A model generated the notes under the pieces. That model was not told where the DNA came from and made no database searches. It worked only from the letters and a program-made list of their open reading frames with translations. The position numbers and the translations under genes were made by a program. A stretch of DNA of 58,997 nt from Allomyces macrogynus ATCC 38327 (Eukaryota; Blastocladiomycota; Blastocladiomycetes; Blastocladiales; Blastocladiaceae): the NCBI GenBank assembly GCA_000151295.1, contig GG745350.1:800336-859332 (forward strand), written 5' to 3'. Position 1 is the stretch's first letter; each line of letters opens with the position of its first letter. Positions 1 to 11,900 of the stretch are shown here, in pieces.

Positions 1-2121
1 TTCCCGTTCAGGTCCATTTCAAACTCGGTCGGGTAGAAGTCAATGATCGGCGAATTCGGCGAGAGCATCAGTTCGTGCAGCGGCGCCGGCACGTGCTGGC
101 GACTGGCCGCGGGCAGCACGCCCATGAGCTGCTCGAACGGACGGAACGGTGTGCCGAGCTCAAACTCGAGATCGAGGTCGGCTTCCGTGAGCTGCGCGAA
201 ATCGGAAATGTGCGGGGAGTAGTGGTACGGGTAGAACCAGCCCCACGAGGCGACGCCGTCGTAGTAGTACCGCAGCACCCACTGCAGGCCGCGAATGTAC
301 TCGCACAGCAGCGCCTTGAGCGCGGCCGGGTCCGCGTCCACGTCAAACTCGAGCTTGGCCTGGTAGTAGTTCTTTTTCCAGTCGTGCAGCATGGCCTCGT
401 ACGACGGCCGGTCAACGTCGGGCACCGCCGGCTCGGGCTCAACGATCGGCTTGCGAATCATTTTCTCGAGGTGGTCCTTGCGCACATTGTCGCCCTCGTC
501 GTCCGACAAGTCCTCGTCCTCGTTGCGCATCACGACCCACTGGCCGTCGCCCGTCACGTCCAGGTAGAGGTTGAGCTTGAAGCACAGGTTCTCGAGGAAT
601 GGCGCGTCGGTCGTGGTCACGGCCATCGACAGTTCTTTGGTGTCGAGGAAATTGAGCACGTCGTCGAGAAGCAGCCGCTGTTCCATGGTGATGCCGTCGC
701 GCGGCTGCTGCTTCTTGGCTTTCTTGCCGCCGCCGCCGCTCCCGCGGCCGTTGCGTTGACCGCCGCGGCCGCCACCTCGCCTCCCCCCGCGCCCTCTGCG
801 CCCACCACCACGATCGTCGTCGTCGCCGTCATCGTCGAGCTGGTTCCCGTCCTCGTCAATATTAGCAAATGCCTGGAACGACTTGGCCTCGACCGATTCG
901 AGTTCCTTGAGCATGGCGAGCAGCGTGGGCACGTGAATCGTGCCGTCATTGTTGATATACGAGTCGGACGTGGCCATGACGCGCTTATAGAGATCAAACA
1001 TGACGGCGAGCGCACCCTCGTTGATGTGCAGGTTGGGCAAGTGCGGCAAGAAATCGTTGCCTACAAACAGCGAAATCAGAACAAAGTCGTCGATGACGCG
1101 TTCCTGGTTGAACTCGATCTTCATCGTGTCGCGCAACCCCTGGAACTCAAGCCCGAGGTACTCGCGGAACAGACTCAGGTGCATCAAGAAGAAATTCTGC
1201 GACTCGAGCGTCGCGGCACCGGCGCGCTTCTTCTTAGGCCCAAACGAGACTTCTTCGCGCAGCAGCGAGAAATGCGGCTCGTGCGTGACGAGCCCGAGCA
1301 TGATCAAGTCAGCATCGAGCCCATACAGGCAATGCCGCGTGTTCGGGTCGAAATCGTCCTGTGCCTTGGCGTTGCGAATGTACTCCATGATCTTGTGTTC
1401 GCCCTCGCCGGGCGTTTCGTGGCCCGACAAGATGACCTTGACGTTGCGCCAATTCGCGTCTTCAGTCATTTTACTGCGCACGAAGTACTGCAGATGTTCC
1501 GAGAGCCGTTTCATGAACGGGGTGCCGGGCGTAATGCAGTTGGAATCAAACGCCTCGGTCTTGTCGTCAATGTCCTCGCCGTTGCGCTGCGCCTGCGCAA
1601 TCCGCCGCTGCGTGTCGAGCGCCGTGCGGAACCGACGCGAGCGCTGCTGGTTCATTTTCGCGCGCGGGGCGACACCGTCGACGGCCATGAAGAAGACTTT
1701 CTTGGGCTTGATCTTGTTGAAGAGATGGTCAATGTAGTCGAAGATGGCCTGGAACATTTGCTCGTCGGTCAGGCGGAAGTTGATGTCGTCGTCGTTTGGG
1801 TGCGAGCAGTTGTGGATGATGCCGTTCATGTCGAGATAGAGGTTGTCTGCAAGGAAATGAGGGCGAATCGCCGTCAGTTTTGGTCGAGATCGTCGGGAAC
1901 GCGCAGAAAGAGCCGCGTACCAAACTCGGGAATGCGCTTCTCGGTGATCAGCTCGCTGCACATCGGGTAGCGCTCGCTATGAACAGGTCAAGACGTCGTC
2001 AGGTCATGAACGGGCGCGCCCACACCATCAAACCGGGGATCATCCACTCGAACGCGATCACCACGGCAAGAACAGAGCCGAGCGGTACCTGATCCAGCGA
2101 AAGAACTTTGGGATCCCCATG
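1..2121 (-). CDS. XRN1: 5'-3' exoribonuclease 1 (Xrn1/Kem1), N-terminal part, runs off the left edge
   Basis: Cytoplasmic 5'-to-3' exonuclease that degrades decapped mRNA. I read three exons on the minus strand: 2121-2090, 1976-1921 and 1846 to the window edge, giving about 644 residues of a protein that is usually about 1,500-1,700 long. The protein opens with MGIPKFFRWISERYP, the family start. Diagnostic XRN blocks follow: DMNGIIHNCSHP, GEGEHKIM, LDADLIML, QNFFLMHLS, GNDFLPHLPNLHI and the CEYIRGLQWVLRYYYDG segment. Acidic residues of the two-metal active site lie in these blocks. An Asp- and Gly/Arg-rich low-complexity insert (plus-strand positions about 720-850) interrupts the catalytic region. 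Both introns (113 and 74 nt) have GT..AG ends and preserve frame. The long plus-strand open frame across the same DNA is an antisense shadow. The gene is head-to-head with the Spc25-like gene. Identification is secure; only the C-terminal part is missing. Confidence 0.95.
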
Positions 2122-2830
2122 ATGGCGTCGTATTGGGCGTGTTGCGCGGCGGTCGGTCAGTCAAGCGAGAGAGAGCGTGTGCGCGGGTCCTTGGCGAGGT
2201 ATGGGGCCTTTTTGGGCAAGGGCGGTCGTTTTACGGCGAGTTTCGCGGGTCGAGTCTCGAGGCCGTTGGCCCGAGCAGGTGACGCAGTTGATTTGCGTGT
2301 CGGACCGAGCGCAGTCGAGTCGACGGTTGGTCAAATCAGCCTGCGGTTCAAGCAGAAAGTACTCGACTCGTCGTTGCTTGGACGTGACTGGCACTGTAGC
2401 GGTCGCCAACTTGCGTGTCGTTGAGCTCGCGGCCGCAGGTTGCAGCGGGTTCGCTTCAATATGGACGCTTGCAGTCGCGGCAGAGAACACCGTTCGCAGG
2501 AGCGTGGGCAGGTCGACGGCGAGCCGGACGAGCAAGCTGGACGAGGTCACTGCAGCTTGAGGTGCGGCCTCGTGTGCGCAGTGGCCTTCACGAAAGACTG
2601 CAGGTGCTGCGTTGCACGTGACCGTGGTTTGCTTGACTCGATTGCAGAGTAGCAGGATCGTGAGCCGGAAGTCTTGAACGGACGTGAGTGTGGGATCTTG
2701 CATCCCGCCTAAGACCCTCGCAACACCGAGCGTGAAAACCCAAATCCCAGATTCAAGTCCCAGGACGATTCTCCTTGTCACCAACCTCCTCCTCCTCGTC
2801 GATCCATTGAAATTGGTCCCTTCTGCGACC
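2122..2830. other. intergenic region between divergent XRN1 and Spc25-like genes
   Basis: About 700 bp that should contain both promoters. Open frames here have no family resemblance and lack convincing starts. I see no TATA box or RNA gene that I would defend. Confidence 0.5.
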
Positions 2831-4127
2831 ATGACAACGCCGCGACTACCCGCATTCGGCCCAGCACAAACACCCGGCGCACCGACTACGCGCCCGCTGA
2901 CCCTCGCCGGGTCGGTCTTCGCCATGCGCCGCCGGGCCCCGACTGCGACCACCACGCTCCTCGGCGCCCGTGCCGCCGCGCAACCGTATGCACGCCCGCC
3001 CGTCCTGCCCGTGCGGCTCCCCTTCGATCTGGGCCTGGGATCTCGGCGGTCCACGTTGACAGGGGCGCCCGCGAATCGGCGCCTGTCGATGCCCGCGCCG
3101 GCTGTGAGCCTGCTGGGCAATCGCCGCATCACGCTGGGCGCGCCGCCCGTCCCGGACCGCGTGCGAGTCCTGGCGGCGTTTGACGACATTGACGACGGAA
3201 TCGAGCAGCCGAGGTTGCATCAGACGGAGCCGCTGCTTGCGCAAGTGGTCGAGTTTGGACGGAATATTGTGCGTGCGACGCAGCTTGCACGCCGGCATGC
3301 GCTGCGGCTGCAGTCGGCGCAGATTGAGGCCGATGCGCGCGACAGAGGTTGGTGCCTTCTTTTTGTTGCTGACGGTCCTCGACGGGCCACACGCGCACTC
3401 GGTGTCCCCTGGCTGATGCGACGTTGCAATGTGTCTAGCGAGAATCAAGGCGTGCGAGCAAAAACGGCAAGACATTGCCAAGTGGTTCCGCGCCGAGCAG
3501 GAAAAGCACGAGCAGCACAAGCAGCAGGTCGCTGCGCAGCAGGCGAAGATCACGACCCAGCGCGACGCGACGGAGCTGGCCGTGCACCGTAAGCACCTGG
3601 CCGACGATGCCAACAAGGCACTCGAAGCGCAGATTGCTCAGGTCAAGCAGCAGCTGGCCGAGAAGGCGCAAGAGCGTGCTAAGCACATTGCCGCTGCCGA
3701 CCGCGACATTGCGCTCTACGCCAAGTTGACGGGCCTGACCATTGCCGTGGCCAAACCGCGGCCGGGAACACCGCCCTCGACGGGTCCCGACGCCTCGGCA
3801 CCCGCGCACCCGATGGTGTTTACGTTTGCGATTCCGGGACTGCGCAACAAGGCCGTGGTCTCGCTATTGTTTGGCGACGCGGCCGTCCAGGCTACCGGTG
3901 AATCGGATGGACCCGGAGCGTACCGGTGCGAGAGTGCCGCTGTCGCGCAGGCGCTGGTCAAGGCCAGGATACGGATCGTGCAGTGCGTGCCGCTGGTCCC
4001 GCTCGACGATGCTCTGCTCGAGCTCGCCGTGCAGCGCAACGTGTTCCAGTTTCTCAAACGCGTGCGGCGCGAAATGGCCGAGTACGCGGCGCGGCAGCTG
4101 GCGGCGGGCGGGCGGCGGGTGCTGTGA
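2831..4127 (+). CDS. SPC25: Spc25-like kinetochore protein (Ndc80 complex subunit)
   Basis: Two exons, 2831-3347 and 3439-4127 (91-nt intron), encode 401 residues. Residues 1-140 are a Pro/Ala/Arg-rich, probably disordered extension. A long helical, Lys/Gln/Glu-rich coiled coil follows (about 150-285). The C-terminal third looks like the Spc25 globular (RWD) domain. It has LYAKLTGLTI at the coil-to-globe junction, a VFTFAIPGL strand, the IRIVQCVPLVPLDD segment, and the final helix FQFLKRVRREM, which matches the family pattern ending F-L-K-R-x-R. Known Spc25 proteins are near 220 residues, so the extension is unusual. In the Ndc80 complex Spc25 pairs with Spc24 and links microtubule-binding heads to the inner kinetochore. 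The ATG at 2831 is the first in frame; the frame is open further upstream but without another ATG. Spc24, its RWD partner, is the main alternative. Confidence 0.7.
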
Positions 4128-4739
4128 TGACGAGCAGTCGTTGTCGTGGCGGCGACATTGTACATAACAATTCATTCATTTTGCTTTTGCTGGACCGTGC
4201 ACATCAATGGAACAGATGGACGTTGTTTCTCGTGGCCACTTGATTTCCTCGGGATTTGCACAATGGAGACACGGCGGCACAGGCGTCTCTTCGCGTGATC
4301 AGCGTCGCCCTCGTCGTCCTGTGCATCTCGTGGGTCGCCGGCTGATCGCTGCTTGCGGCCTCACTCGGCCGTCTCCCAACCCCGCTCTCCCCTGGTCGAG
4401 CGGCCTTGTTTAACTTGCCGCATTCGCGTTCTGCTCGTGCTGCACCCTCCATGGCCGAATGACCGGCGCGCCGGCCAAGATTTTGCGGCTCTGGCTCGGC
4501 CAACGCTCGCGTCGCGCGCCGATCTCCTTTCTGCTCGCCGGCCTCCTCATCCACGTTTCTCGCTTTCCACTTCGGCCCTGGCACTCCATCGAGCTCGTTT
4601 TTCCTCGTCGCGCCGCGCTTCGCTACCGTGGCCGACTTTCCGCGGTGCTTTTGGGGCTCCTCTCTCGTGATCACCGTCCTGTTGCTCGGCCCGCGGTTAT
4701 TTGCTCGACGTGCTCTGAAACGACGCCGCTGTGCCTTTC
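4128..4739. other. intergenic region, nothing recognised
   Basis: 612 bp between two plus-strand genes. It should hold the Spc25-like 3' UTR and the promoter of the zinc-finger gene. Several overlapping open frames exist but none looks like protein. Confidence 0.5.
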
Positions 4740-7700
4740 ATGGACCCACTCGCGCCTGCCGCTGTCCCGGGTGAAACGATTGATCCGCGAGTCGATGGAA
4801 TGGGCTCGACGCAGCCGGCCACAATCGTCCCGGCGAGCACGCCCTCGGTCCAAAAGCTAGCTGCCGCCGCACGCGCCCCCCCACCGCCGCCGCCCAACAT
4901 CGCCGCGGGGCCCAACGTGATTCTTTCTATGCGGCACGCGTCGGCGCCGGTACCGCGCGTGTGTACGCCGGCGCAACCGGCCCAGGCGGCCTTGTCGGCA
5001 AAGGACTCGACGACGACCGCTGATCATAATTTTCGTCACGGGACCGCGTCGCGTGCATCGGGAGACAGTGTCGCCGCGCCCATTCCTCGCCGCTCTTCTC
5101 TCCCTCCTCTTTCGGAGACTGGGACCACACCGGCGTGGCCGCGGAGCCTTGCCGTGCAGCGGCAACTGTCGCGGTCCAGCGCCAGCCCAGCCCCGCCGCA
5201 CGACGCGACTGCCGAACACGCCCATCCCACCCCTGCACCCTTCGCGCCTGGCTCGCATCCTCCAGCCGGAAGCGCGGTCGCGGGCATGGACGCGTCCGCG
5301 AGCGCGCTGTACGCCGGCACTCTCCCCGTGCAGTCCGTTCCAGTAGCACCCGGCACTCACGCCGGGCCGACCCCGCCCATCACCTCGGCTGATCCAGCGA
5401 ATGCGCGGCCCTGGCTCTACTTGGGATACCAGCAGTACTTGCGCCGCGATTCGATGCTCGACGGTCGGTGCTTTTTTTTTTCCTTCATGCACTTCGCGTC
5501 GTGCCCACTCTGATTGTTAGCGGCACTGCAGGCCCGACACATTTGTTTGGTTGCATTCCTCCTTTCCTCCAGCAACATCCATTCCAGCACATTCCCGTCT
5601 TCACCACCCCTGCGGTTTCCTCGTCGGTGCCGTCCACGATCCCGGCACGTGTGACCACGTTGTTCGGCACCTCCACTATTGCACCTTCAACCTCGGCGCC
5701 GCCGTCGAGCGTCGCCACGGCGCCATCCACGACACTCGTCGCAGATAATGCCACCCCGGCGCCATCGGATCTACCCGACGCGCTCACCGTTGCTCCTCTC
5801 TCGCACCCTCCGATTCCCACATCGCACTCGTCCACGGACCTACCTGCGACCCGCGGCACCCCGACACCCGTCCCATTGTCACTGGCGTCCAGCTACTCGG
5901 CACTGCCGACGGCCATGTACTCGGCGGCCCAGCTCACGTCGTACCAGTCGCTCGTCGCCAATGCCACCGCGGCATCGGTGCAGTATTACTCGAACGCGGC
6001 GTTTCTCTCCACGTACCACCCGCACGCGGCGCACGGCGTGCTCACGAGCACGCACGCGGCAACGCCTCCCCCAACGGCGGCCGCACCCGGCGCGTCGAAG
6101 TCCGGGCCCCTCCCGACGGCCGACGCCCTGCTTGCGTACTACTCTTCGTTGGCCCCGAGACCCAGGGACTCGGCTACCCCCGTCGCCGCACCTGCACCGC
6201 CAACGCTCCCCACCCCTACCCGTGCCATTCCGGTGCCAACTGAGTCCGCGACGCCGACTGCCCCGACAGCAGCCGTCACGACGGCCGCGAACGGCACGCG
6301 CCGGTACCTGTGCCCCGTGTGCAGCAAGGGCTTTTCGCGTCCCTCGTCGCTGCAAACGCACTTGTTCACGCATACGGGCGAAAAGCCCTTCCCGTGTCTC
6401 GTCGACGGGTGCGAGAAGCGGTTTTCGGTGTTGTCGAATTTACGCCGGCATCAGAAGATTCACGCGAAGAATGATGAAGCTGCTGCGGCGAAAGCGGCAG
6501 CAGCGGTCAAGGCGGTCGAGGTGGCGGTCGAGGTGGCCACAGTGAGTACGGGGACGTCGGGGGTCGCGATGGCGCTTGCTGCGCCGGACACGGTGGCACC
6601 GTCCGTACCCGCATCCTCGTTCGGCCCCGCTCCGTTGTCTGACGACCCGATGGACATTGACGCGCCCAGCACCACCGCCACCAGCATTGAATCGGCTGTC
6701 GACGGTGACGACCAGACCGTTTCCAGCGCATGGACCGACGCCGAATCCATTTCGCCCGACCCACCAGCCCCTGCACCGCAACCCACCCAGGCCCGAGATT
6801 CCAATACGGCCATGGACCCGCCCGTCCCGCCCACCACCACCACTGTCCCGATCCTCCCAAAGCGCGGCCGCAAGCGGGAAGCGTCGGCGTCGGTCGTTCT
6901 CGTGCACGCGATGCCCAAGAAGGCTGCGGTCGACCCGGCACCGCGGTTGCCCGTCAAGGGGCGGCCGCCGAAACGGACGGTTGCGGTGGCGGCAGGGGGG
7001 CCGGTCCCGGTACCCGCGACGCGAAGCAAGTCGACGCACACGGGGACGCGGGCTCGGGGGAGGACGCGGATGACGGATTCGGCGGTTTCGTTGGTGGGGA
7101 AGGATGGGGTTGGAGAGCGTGAAGTAAAGCAAGAGGAGGAAGATGAGGAGGCGCGGGATACGGATGACGATGACACGGACTCGCTCAGTTTCGGGGTTGC
7201 AGGGCGTGTCGTCACGCGCCGGCTGGCGGGGCTCCAGCTTGGCTCGAGCGTGAGTGCGAGCGCGAGCGGGGCCGCGCAGGTCACGGCGGCCAAACGCAAG
7301 CGCAAGACCCGGACCAAGCGCGCCGCCGTGACCGTGGAGCAAGAGCACGACTTGGTCGATGCCGAATCGCAGATTGAGCAGCCTGGTGCTGTCGACTCGG
7401 AGCGCCCTCATCAACCTGAAGACGACGACCACATGGCCGATCCACACGCCCCCGCGCCAAGCACGCCCCACCTTTCGCCGCAGGACCAGCTCATGACCGA
7501 CCTAGCAATCGACCCGCGGCTGACACCCGACACGGCCAGCACCCCACCAGCCAGCAGCGCCCTCGGACTCACGCCCACTGCCGTCGCCGCCTATGCGACC
7601 CCCTCGTCTCCACTCGAACTTCTCGTACAAGCCGCCGCGGCCGCTGCAGCACACGGGCACCTCGACACTTCGACCCCACCCTCTGTCCGCGCCGCGCTTG

Positions 7701-8431
7701 GCATTTCCGCCGACTCCCCGCACGACTTACCCAACACGCACCGGCTACGTCACGCCATGGTCATGCTGCGCAGCACGTCCCCGACCCCGTGCGGATCGCC
7801 CATGCAGCTCACGCTCGCGGCCGGCACCGGTGGCGGTGCCATTTGGCCGCACGCGAGGCAAGAATCGGGCGCATCGGTCGCGACCACGCCGTACTTTGCC
7901 CCGCTCGCGCTCGGGCGCGGACCGCGGCGCGCGTCCGCTTCGGCGACGGCGCGCGTGCGGCTTGATTCGATCGAGGCCGCGGCGATGGGTGTCCTCGGGA
8001 GCCCGCCGATGAATGTGGATGGCGACGGGGTTGCCGGCGCGTTCTCGATTGGGCCGCTGTTGTCGGAGTATGTGAACGCGGCGCGGAACTCGAGTGCCGT
8101 GGGGGCGGGGAAGGCCCTGCCCGTGCGGCCGGTGGATGGAGCGACCGAGAATGAAGTGGTAACGCCCGTGCCTGCCCCGCGCCGCCGCGGCCGGCCGCGC
8201 AGATCGACTAAGCGGGTTGCCGAACCGATGGTGGAACCGCCCTCGTCGGCCGAGGGGGTCTCGTCGTCCCTGTCGTCCCCACCGTCGTCGCCACCGCGGA
8301 CGCGCGCGGCGGCGGCGGCGCGTCGTGCGGCGGCCGCTGCCGCTGCAGCATCTTTGGCAACGACCAACACGGCAGATGACGCAACGCCAACACCGCCAAT
8401 ACTGCGGCGGGAACGGTCCGGTCGGGTGTGA
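4740..8431 (+). CDS. large C2H2 zinc-finger protein, putative transcription factor
   Basis: Two exons, 4740-5467 and 5521-8431, give about 1,212 residues. The 53-nt intron has a T-run after the donor; an alternative pairing (5463/5532) is also in frame. The only folded part is a tandem pair of C2H2 fingers near residues 505-560: [21 protein letters not shown], the canonical linker TGEKPF, then [20 protein letters not shown] ending in IH. The spacing and linker mark sequence-specific DNA binding. The rest is Ala/Pro/Ser/Thr-rich. It carries basic AT-hook-like patches ([23 protein letters not shown]), acidic patches ([15 protein letters not shown]) and a final poly-Ala run. The start is the ATG at 4740; an upstream in-frame GTG at 4731 is not a likely start. 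The target genes cannot be read from sequence. Confident as a zinc-finger protein, not as any named factor. Confidence 0.85.
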
Positions 8432-8991
8432 TGTGCGATGGGGATGAACAGATGGGGTCAAGGAGCAGGGCGTACGGAGGGGAGCAGACTTTCAGCTGAC
8501 GATATCGACATAATGCGCGAAGCGCTGACGCGCCGTGGTACAGCGAACGGGACACGGTCGGTTGGGACGTAGAGACCGGCGGATTTAGTTGGAGACTGGC
8601 TTAGAACTGCGCACCGTTTACATACCCATAATTCTAGTCGTGGTGCACTTTGGTTTCTTGCGCCTTGGATCGGTCGTGATTTTTTTGCCTTGGCGTGGAG
8701 GCATACCTTCTTGCGTCGTGTTGTGTGCAGCACGGGGTTCGAACGTGGGGCCATTGCATTGCGCTGGATGAGCTGGTCCACGTCGATGGCATGACTAATC
8801 TGTCGCCACCGCTGGCTTGGTCAACCGCATTTGCGAACCATTTCTCGCTGGCTTGGCCACGAATCAACACAAAACTTGCTGCAGTCCGAAACACCCGCGA
8901 CAAGGACACCGTCTTTTCGTACCCGACCGACCCGCGTCGGTCGCCCTGCCGTCCACTGGGATATCCGTCGAACAACAAAAAGTTCAAGATC
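8432..8991. other. intergenic region upstream of KNTC1
   Basis: 560 bp. It contains a tRNA T-loop-like string (GGTTCGAAC near 8738), but the flanking stems do not pair, so no tRNA is called. An in-frame ATG at 8791 could be an alternative KNTC1 start. Confidence 0.4.
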
Positions 8992-11900
8992 ATGATGCGC
9001 CCGCCACCCTCTTCACGACTTGCCACTGGGCACGATGCATCGACTTCGAGCGGGCGCAGTCTGTACACGATGCAAGGCGGTATCACTGTGCCCGTCGCCA
9101 CAGTCGCCTCGCATCAACAGCTTGACGGCGCACCGCCTGCCGCGATCCCGCCGTCGCACGTCCAGGGCGTGTACCACCCGTCCATGATCGCGCTCGGTAT
9201 GGAGCGGTCAGCGCAGATTGTGTTCCCCGCGTCCGGCAAAGTTTCGGTGATCCAGTCGGGTAGGTTAGTAGAGTCTTTTTCGTCGCTGATTTGGTTCTGT
9301 TCAGTCCTGGAATTGAATTTTTGGTTTCTCGCGTTGTGTTGGTTGATTGAACAGAACACGACAGGTCAACCATGGTGGTCGCCATGTCGCCCGACACGAC
9401 CGTTCCGATCATCGCTGTCGGCGACACGCGCGCGGGCCGCATCAGCATCGTCCATGGACCGAGCGAGCTCGTGTGCATCACACGCGAACTCGGCCAGCAT
9501 TTCCCAGACTTCAAGTTACGCGGCATGGTGCTCTGCTGCGTGCCCAGTACCGCGACTGGTTCGGCATCAAAGTGCGTCAGACCGACACGTCGACCTCCGC
9601 TTGAACCTTTGATTGACTTTGTTTGCGGAACCGTGCTTTAGGTTCGAATTGATCGCCTGGTCGCAGCACCTCGTGATTCGGTTCTACGACCTCGACTTGC
9701 GCGCCATGTGCCGCGCCGTCGATGCCAGAGAATACGACGCATTTTCGCAGGTATGGAGTTGGTGGTCGCGGACCTTGACAGGTCGAGATGTCTTCTGCCT
9801 TAGCCTGACGACCTATCGACTTTGTCTAGATTGAAGATTGAAGCGTCAATGGGGGCCGAGCTGCTCATTTTCCCGGTCCGAGGCGCGTTGAAGGCCGGCC
9901 AGTGCCACACGGTCGTCACCTCGGTAATTCCGATTCCGCCGCACTGTGACCCGGCCGACATGGTGCCAGGCCGGCACTATTCGCACCTCTTGGTCGTTGG
10001 CGAGGGCCCGAACTGCATGTCGCTCTGGACCCGCACACCCAACGCCTCGACCGCACACTGCGTCAACTGCGTGTCGTTGTCGTCATTGTATTCGCCGATT
10101 CGACAAGCGCACGCGGCACCCAACGGCATTGGCGTCTACACGCTCGACGCGGCCGGCCATCTGGCGTTTTGGACGATCACGAAAGCGTGCCGGATACGGC
10201 TGCTGCGCCAGTACGGCAAGCCTGTCGAGGACTTCGCGGTCCATGCGCTCGCTGCGGTCACGGCTGTATCGGCTGACCCGAACGTTCGGGTTGCGTCGAG
10301 CCACTTGGTCATGGTCGCGCAGCGCCGCACGTCGACCAAGGGCGACAAGCTGGGCCAGATCCGCAACGAGGGCGAGAATGTTGGGTCGCCGTGCATTCGA
10401 CTGCTCGATTCGCGAACATTTGACGAGGTGGACCGGTTCGACCTGCCGGAAATGGCGCGGGTTTGGTTGCCGACGACGATTGCACCAGCTGCGGCCGCGA
10501 AAGCGCCGTCGGCTGTGAATGCGCGGTCATTTGCAGGTGCCGTCGTCCTCCCCGTCGTCGGTTTGCTCACGGAAACGCACAACGGCGCGCCGTGCCTGCA
10601 GATTCGCGAAATTTTTGAGACGCAGTCGCGGCAGCAGCTGAGAGCGCTCATGCGCAACGGCGACTGGACCGCGGCATTGACGTTTGCGACGCAGTTTGGC
10701 ATGGACGTGCAGGATGTGCACGAGGCGCGTGCCACGGCTATGCTCGACGCGCCCGTCACGGCCGACCAAATGCTCGCGACCATTCAGCCCGTGGCCGACA
10801 CGGTCATCAAATGCAAGGTGTGTTTGCGGGCCAAATGCGCGATGCTCGCGGACGTGCGCCGATTGCTCGAAGCGGCCAAGGAGTATGGTACAGATGCACT
10901 CGCTGCGCTGCGCAACGAGGCCGAGTCACGCGGGATCTCGGCCAAGTCATCTCGTTCCGATGACGAGACTGGGTCGGTGGCGGCGGTGGCCAAGTCGAAG
11001 GGCCCGTTGGACGACGACTCGGCGAAGCGTTTGCTGGCCTAGATTGCCGAACTCGAGCAGCTTCAAAACAACGTCAACGACGCGATGCTGCGGCTCGGGA
11101 CCTGGTGCCTGTTCAACCGCTCGTACCAGATTGATTTGTGGCGCCGGTTCATGAACGAGGATCTGGTTGTCTCGGCGCAGGCGATTGCGGGATATGGGTT
11201 TATTCGCGACCTCAAGTTGCTCTGGACACGACACGACCCGGTTGCGCGACGCGATCGAGACCATTGTCACTTCCATCCCGCTCGACGTGCCCTCGGCCAA
11301 AGTAATTCCGTGGCTCCAGCGCGACGTGTTTCCTGCCACGAAGCCCGACGCAACCGCGGCACTGTTCAAGTGGCTTCAGTCGCGCGCAATTGCTGTCGAG
11401 GAGCTGCCGTCGCGCGGCCCGCAGGAAGCACTGCAGTTGATTGAGCTGATTTTGGCGGCCGCGACACCATCGACGCATTTGCAGACGCCCTTGGCCTGCT
11501 TCAAGTATGCCCTGAGCGTGGCATCGCCAGCCGTTCCGCCCGAAACGTTGCGGCTCGCGCAGTTGCTGCGTGATATCGTCTACCTGCACGAGACGCACGG
11601 ATACTCGATTTCGCTCGCGGCCTACCAGAACAAGTCGCCAGAGGAGATTGCCATGGCGCTGCTCGATCGTGCGGCGGTGCCGGAACTGCTCCCAATGGCC
11701 GTGAAAGAACATTTTGACCCGTACGTCGCACGGCACGACCTCGACCGCGACATGCTTCTGCGCGACTATTGCGTGCAGGTCCTCGATGAACGTGTCGCAG
11801 GCGCGTCGGCGCAGTGGGAACCGCGCGTCATGACGCTGCTCGAGTGCCTGTCGAGCGCGCAGCGGCGGTGCACGGTCATTGCCAACTTGATGACCTGTGT

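Noticed and set aside
75..1970. 631-codon plus-strand frame across XRN1
   Set aside because: It is antisense to a complete run of XRN1 motifs. Strong G/C bias at third codon positions removes stops from the opposite strand.
8725..8800. tRNA-like string with GGTTCGAAC
   Set aside because: Neither strand gives a pairing T-stem or acceptor stem around the loop, and no A-box fits at the right distance.
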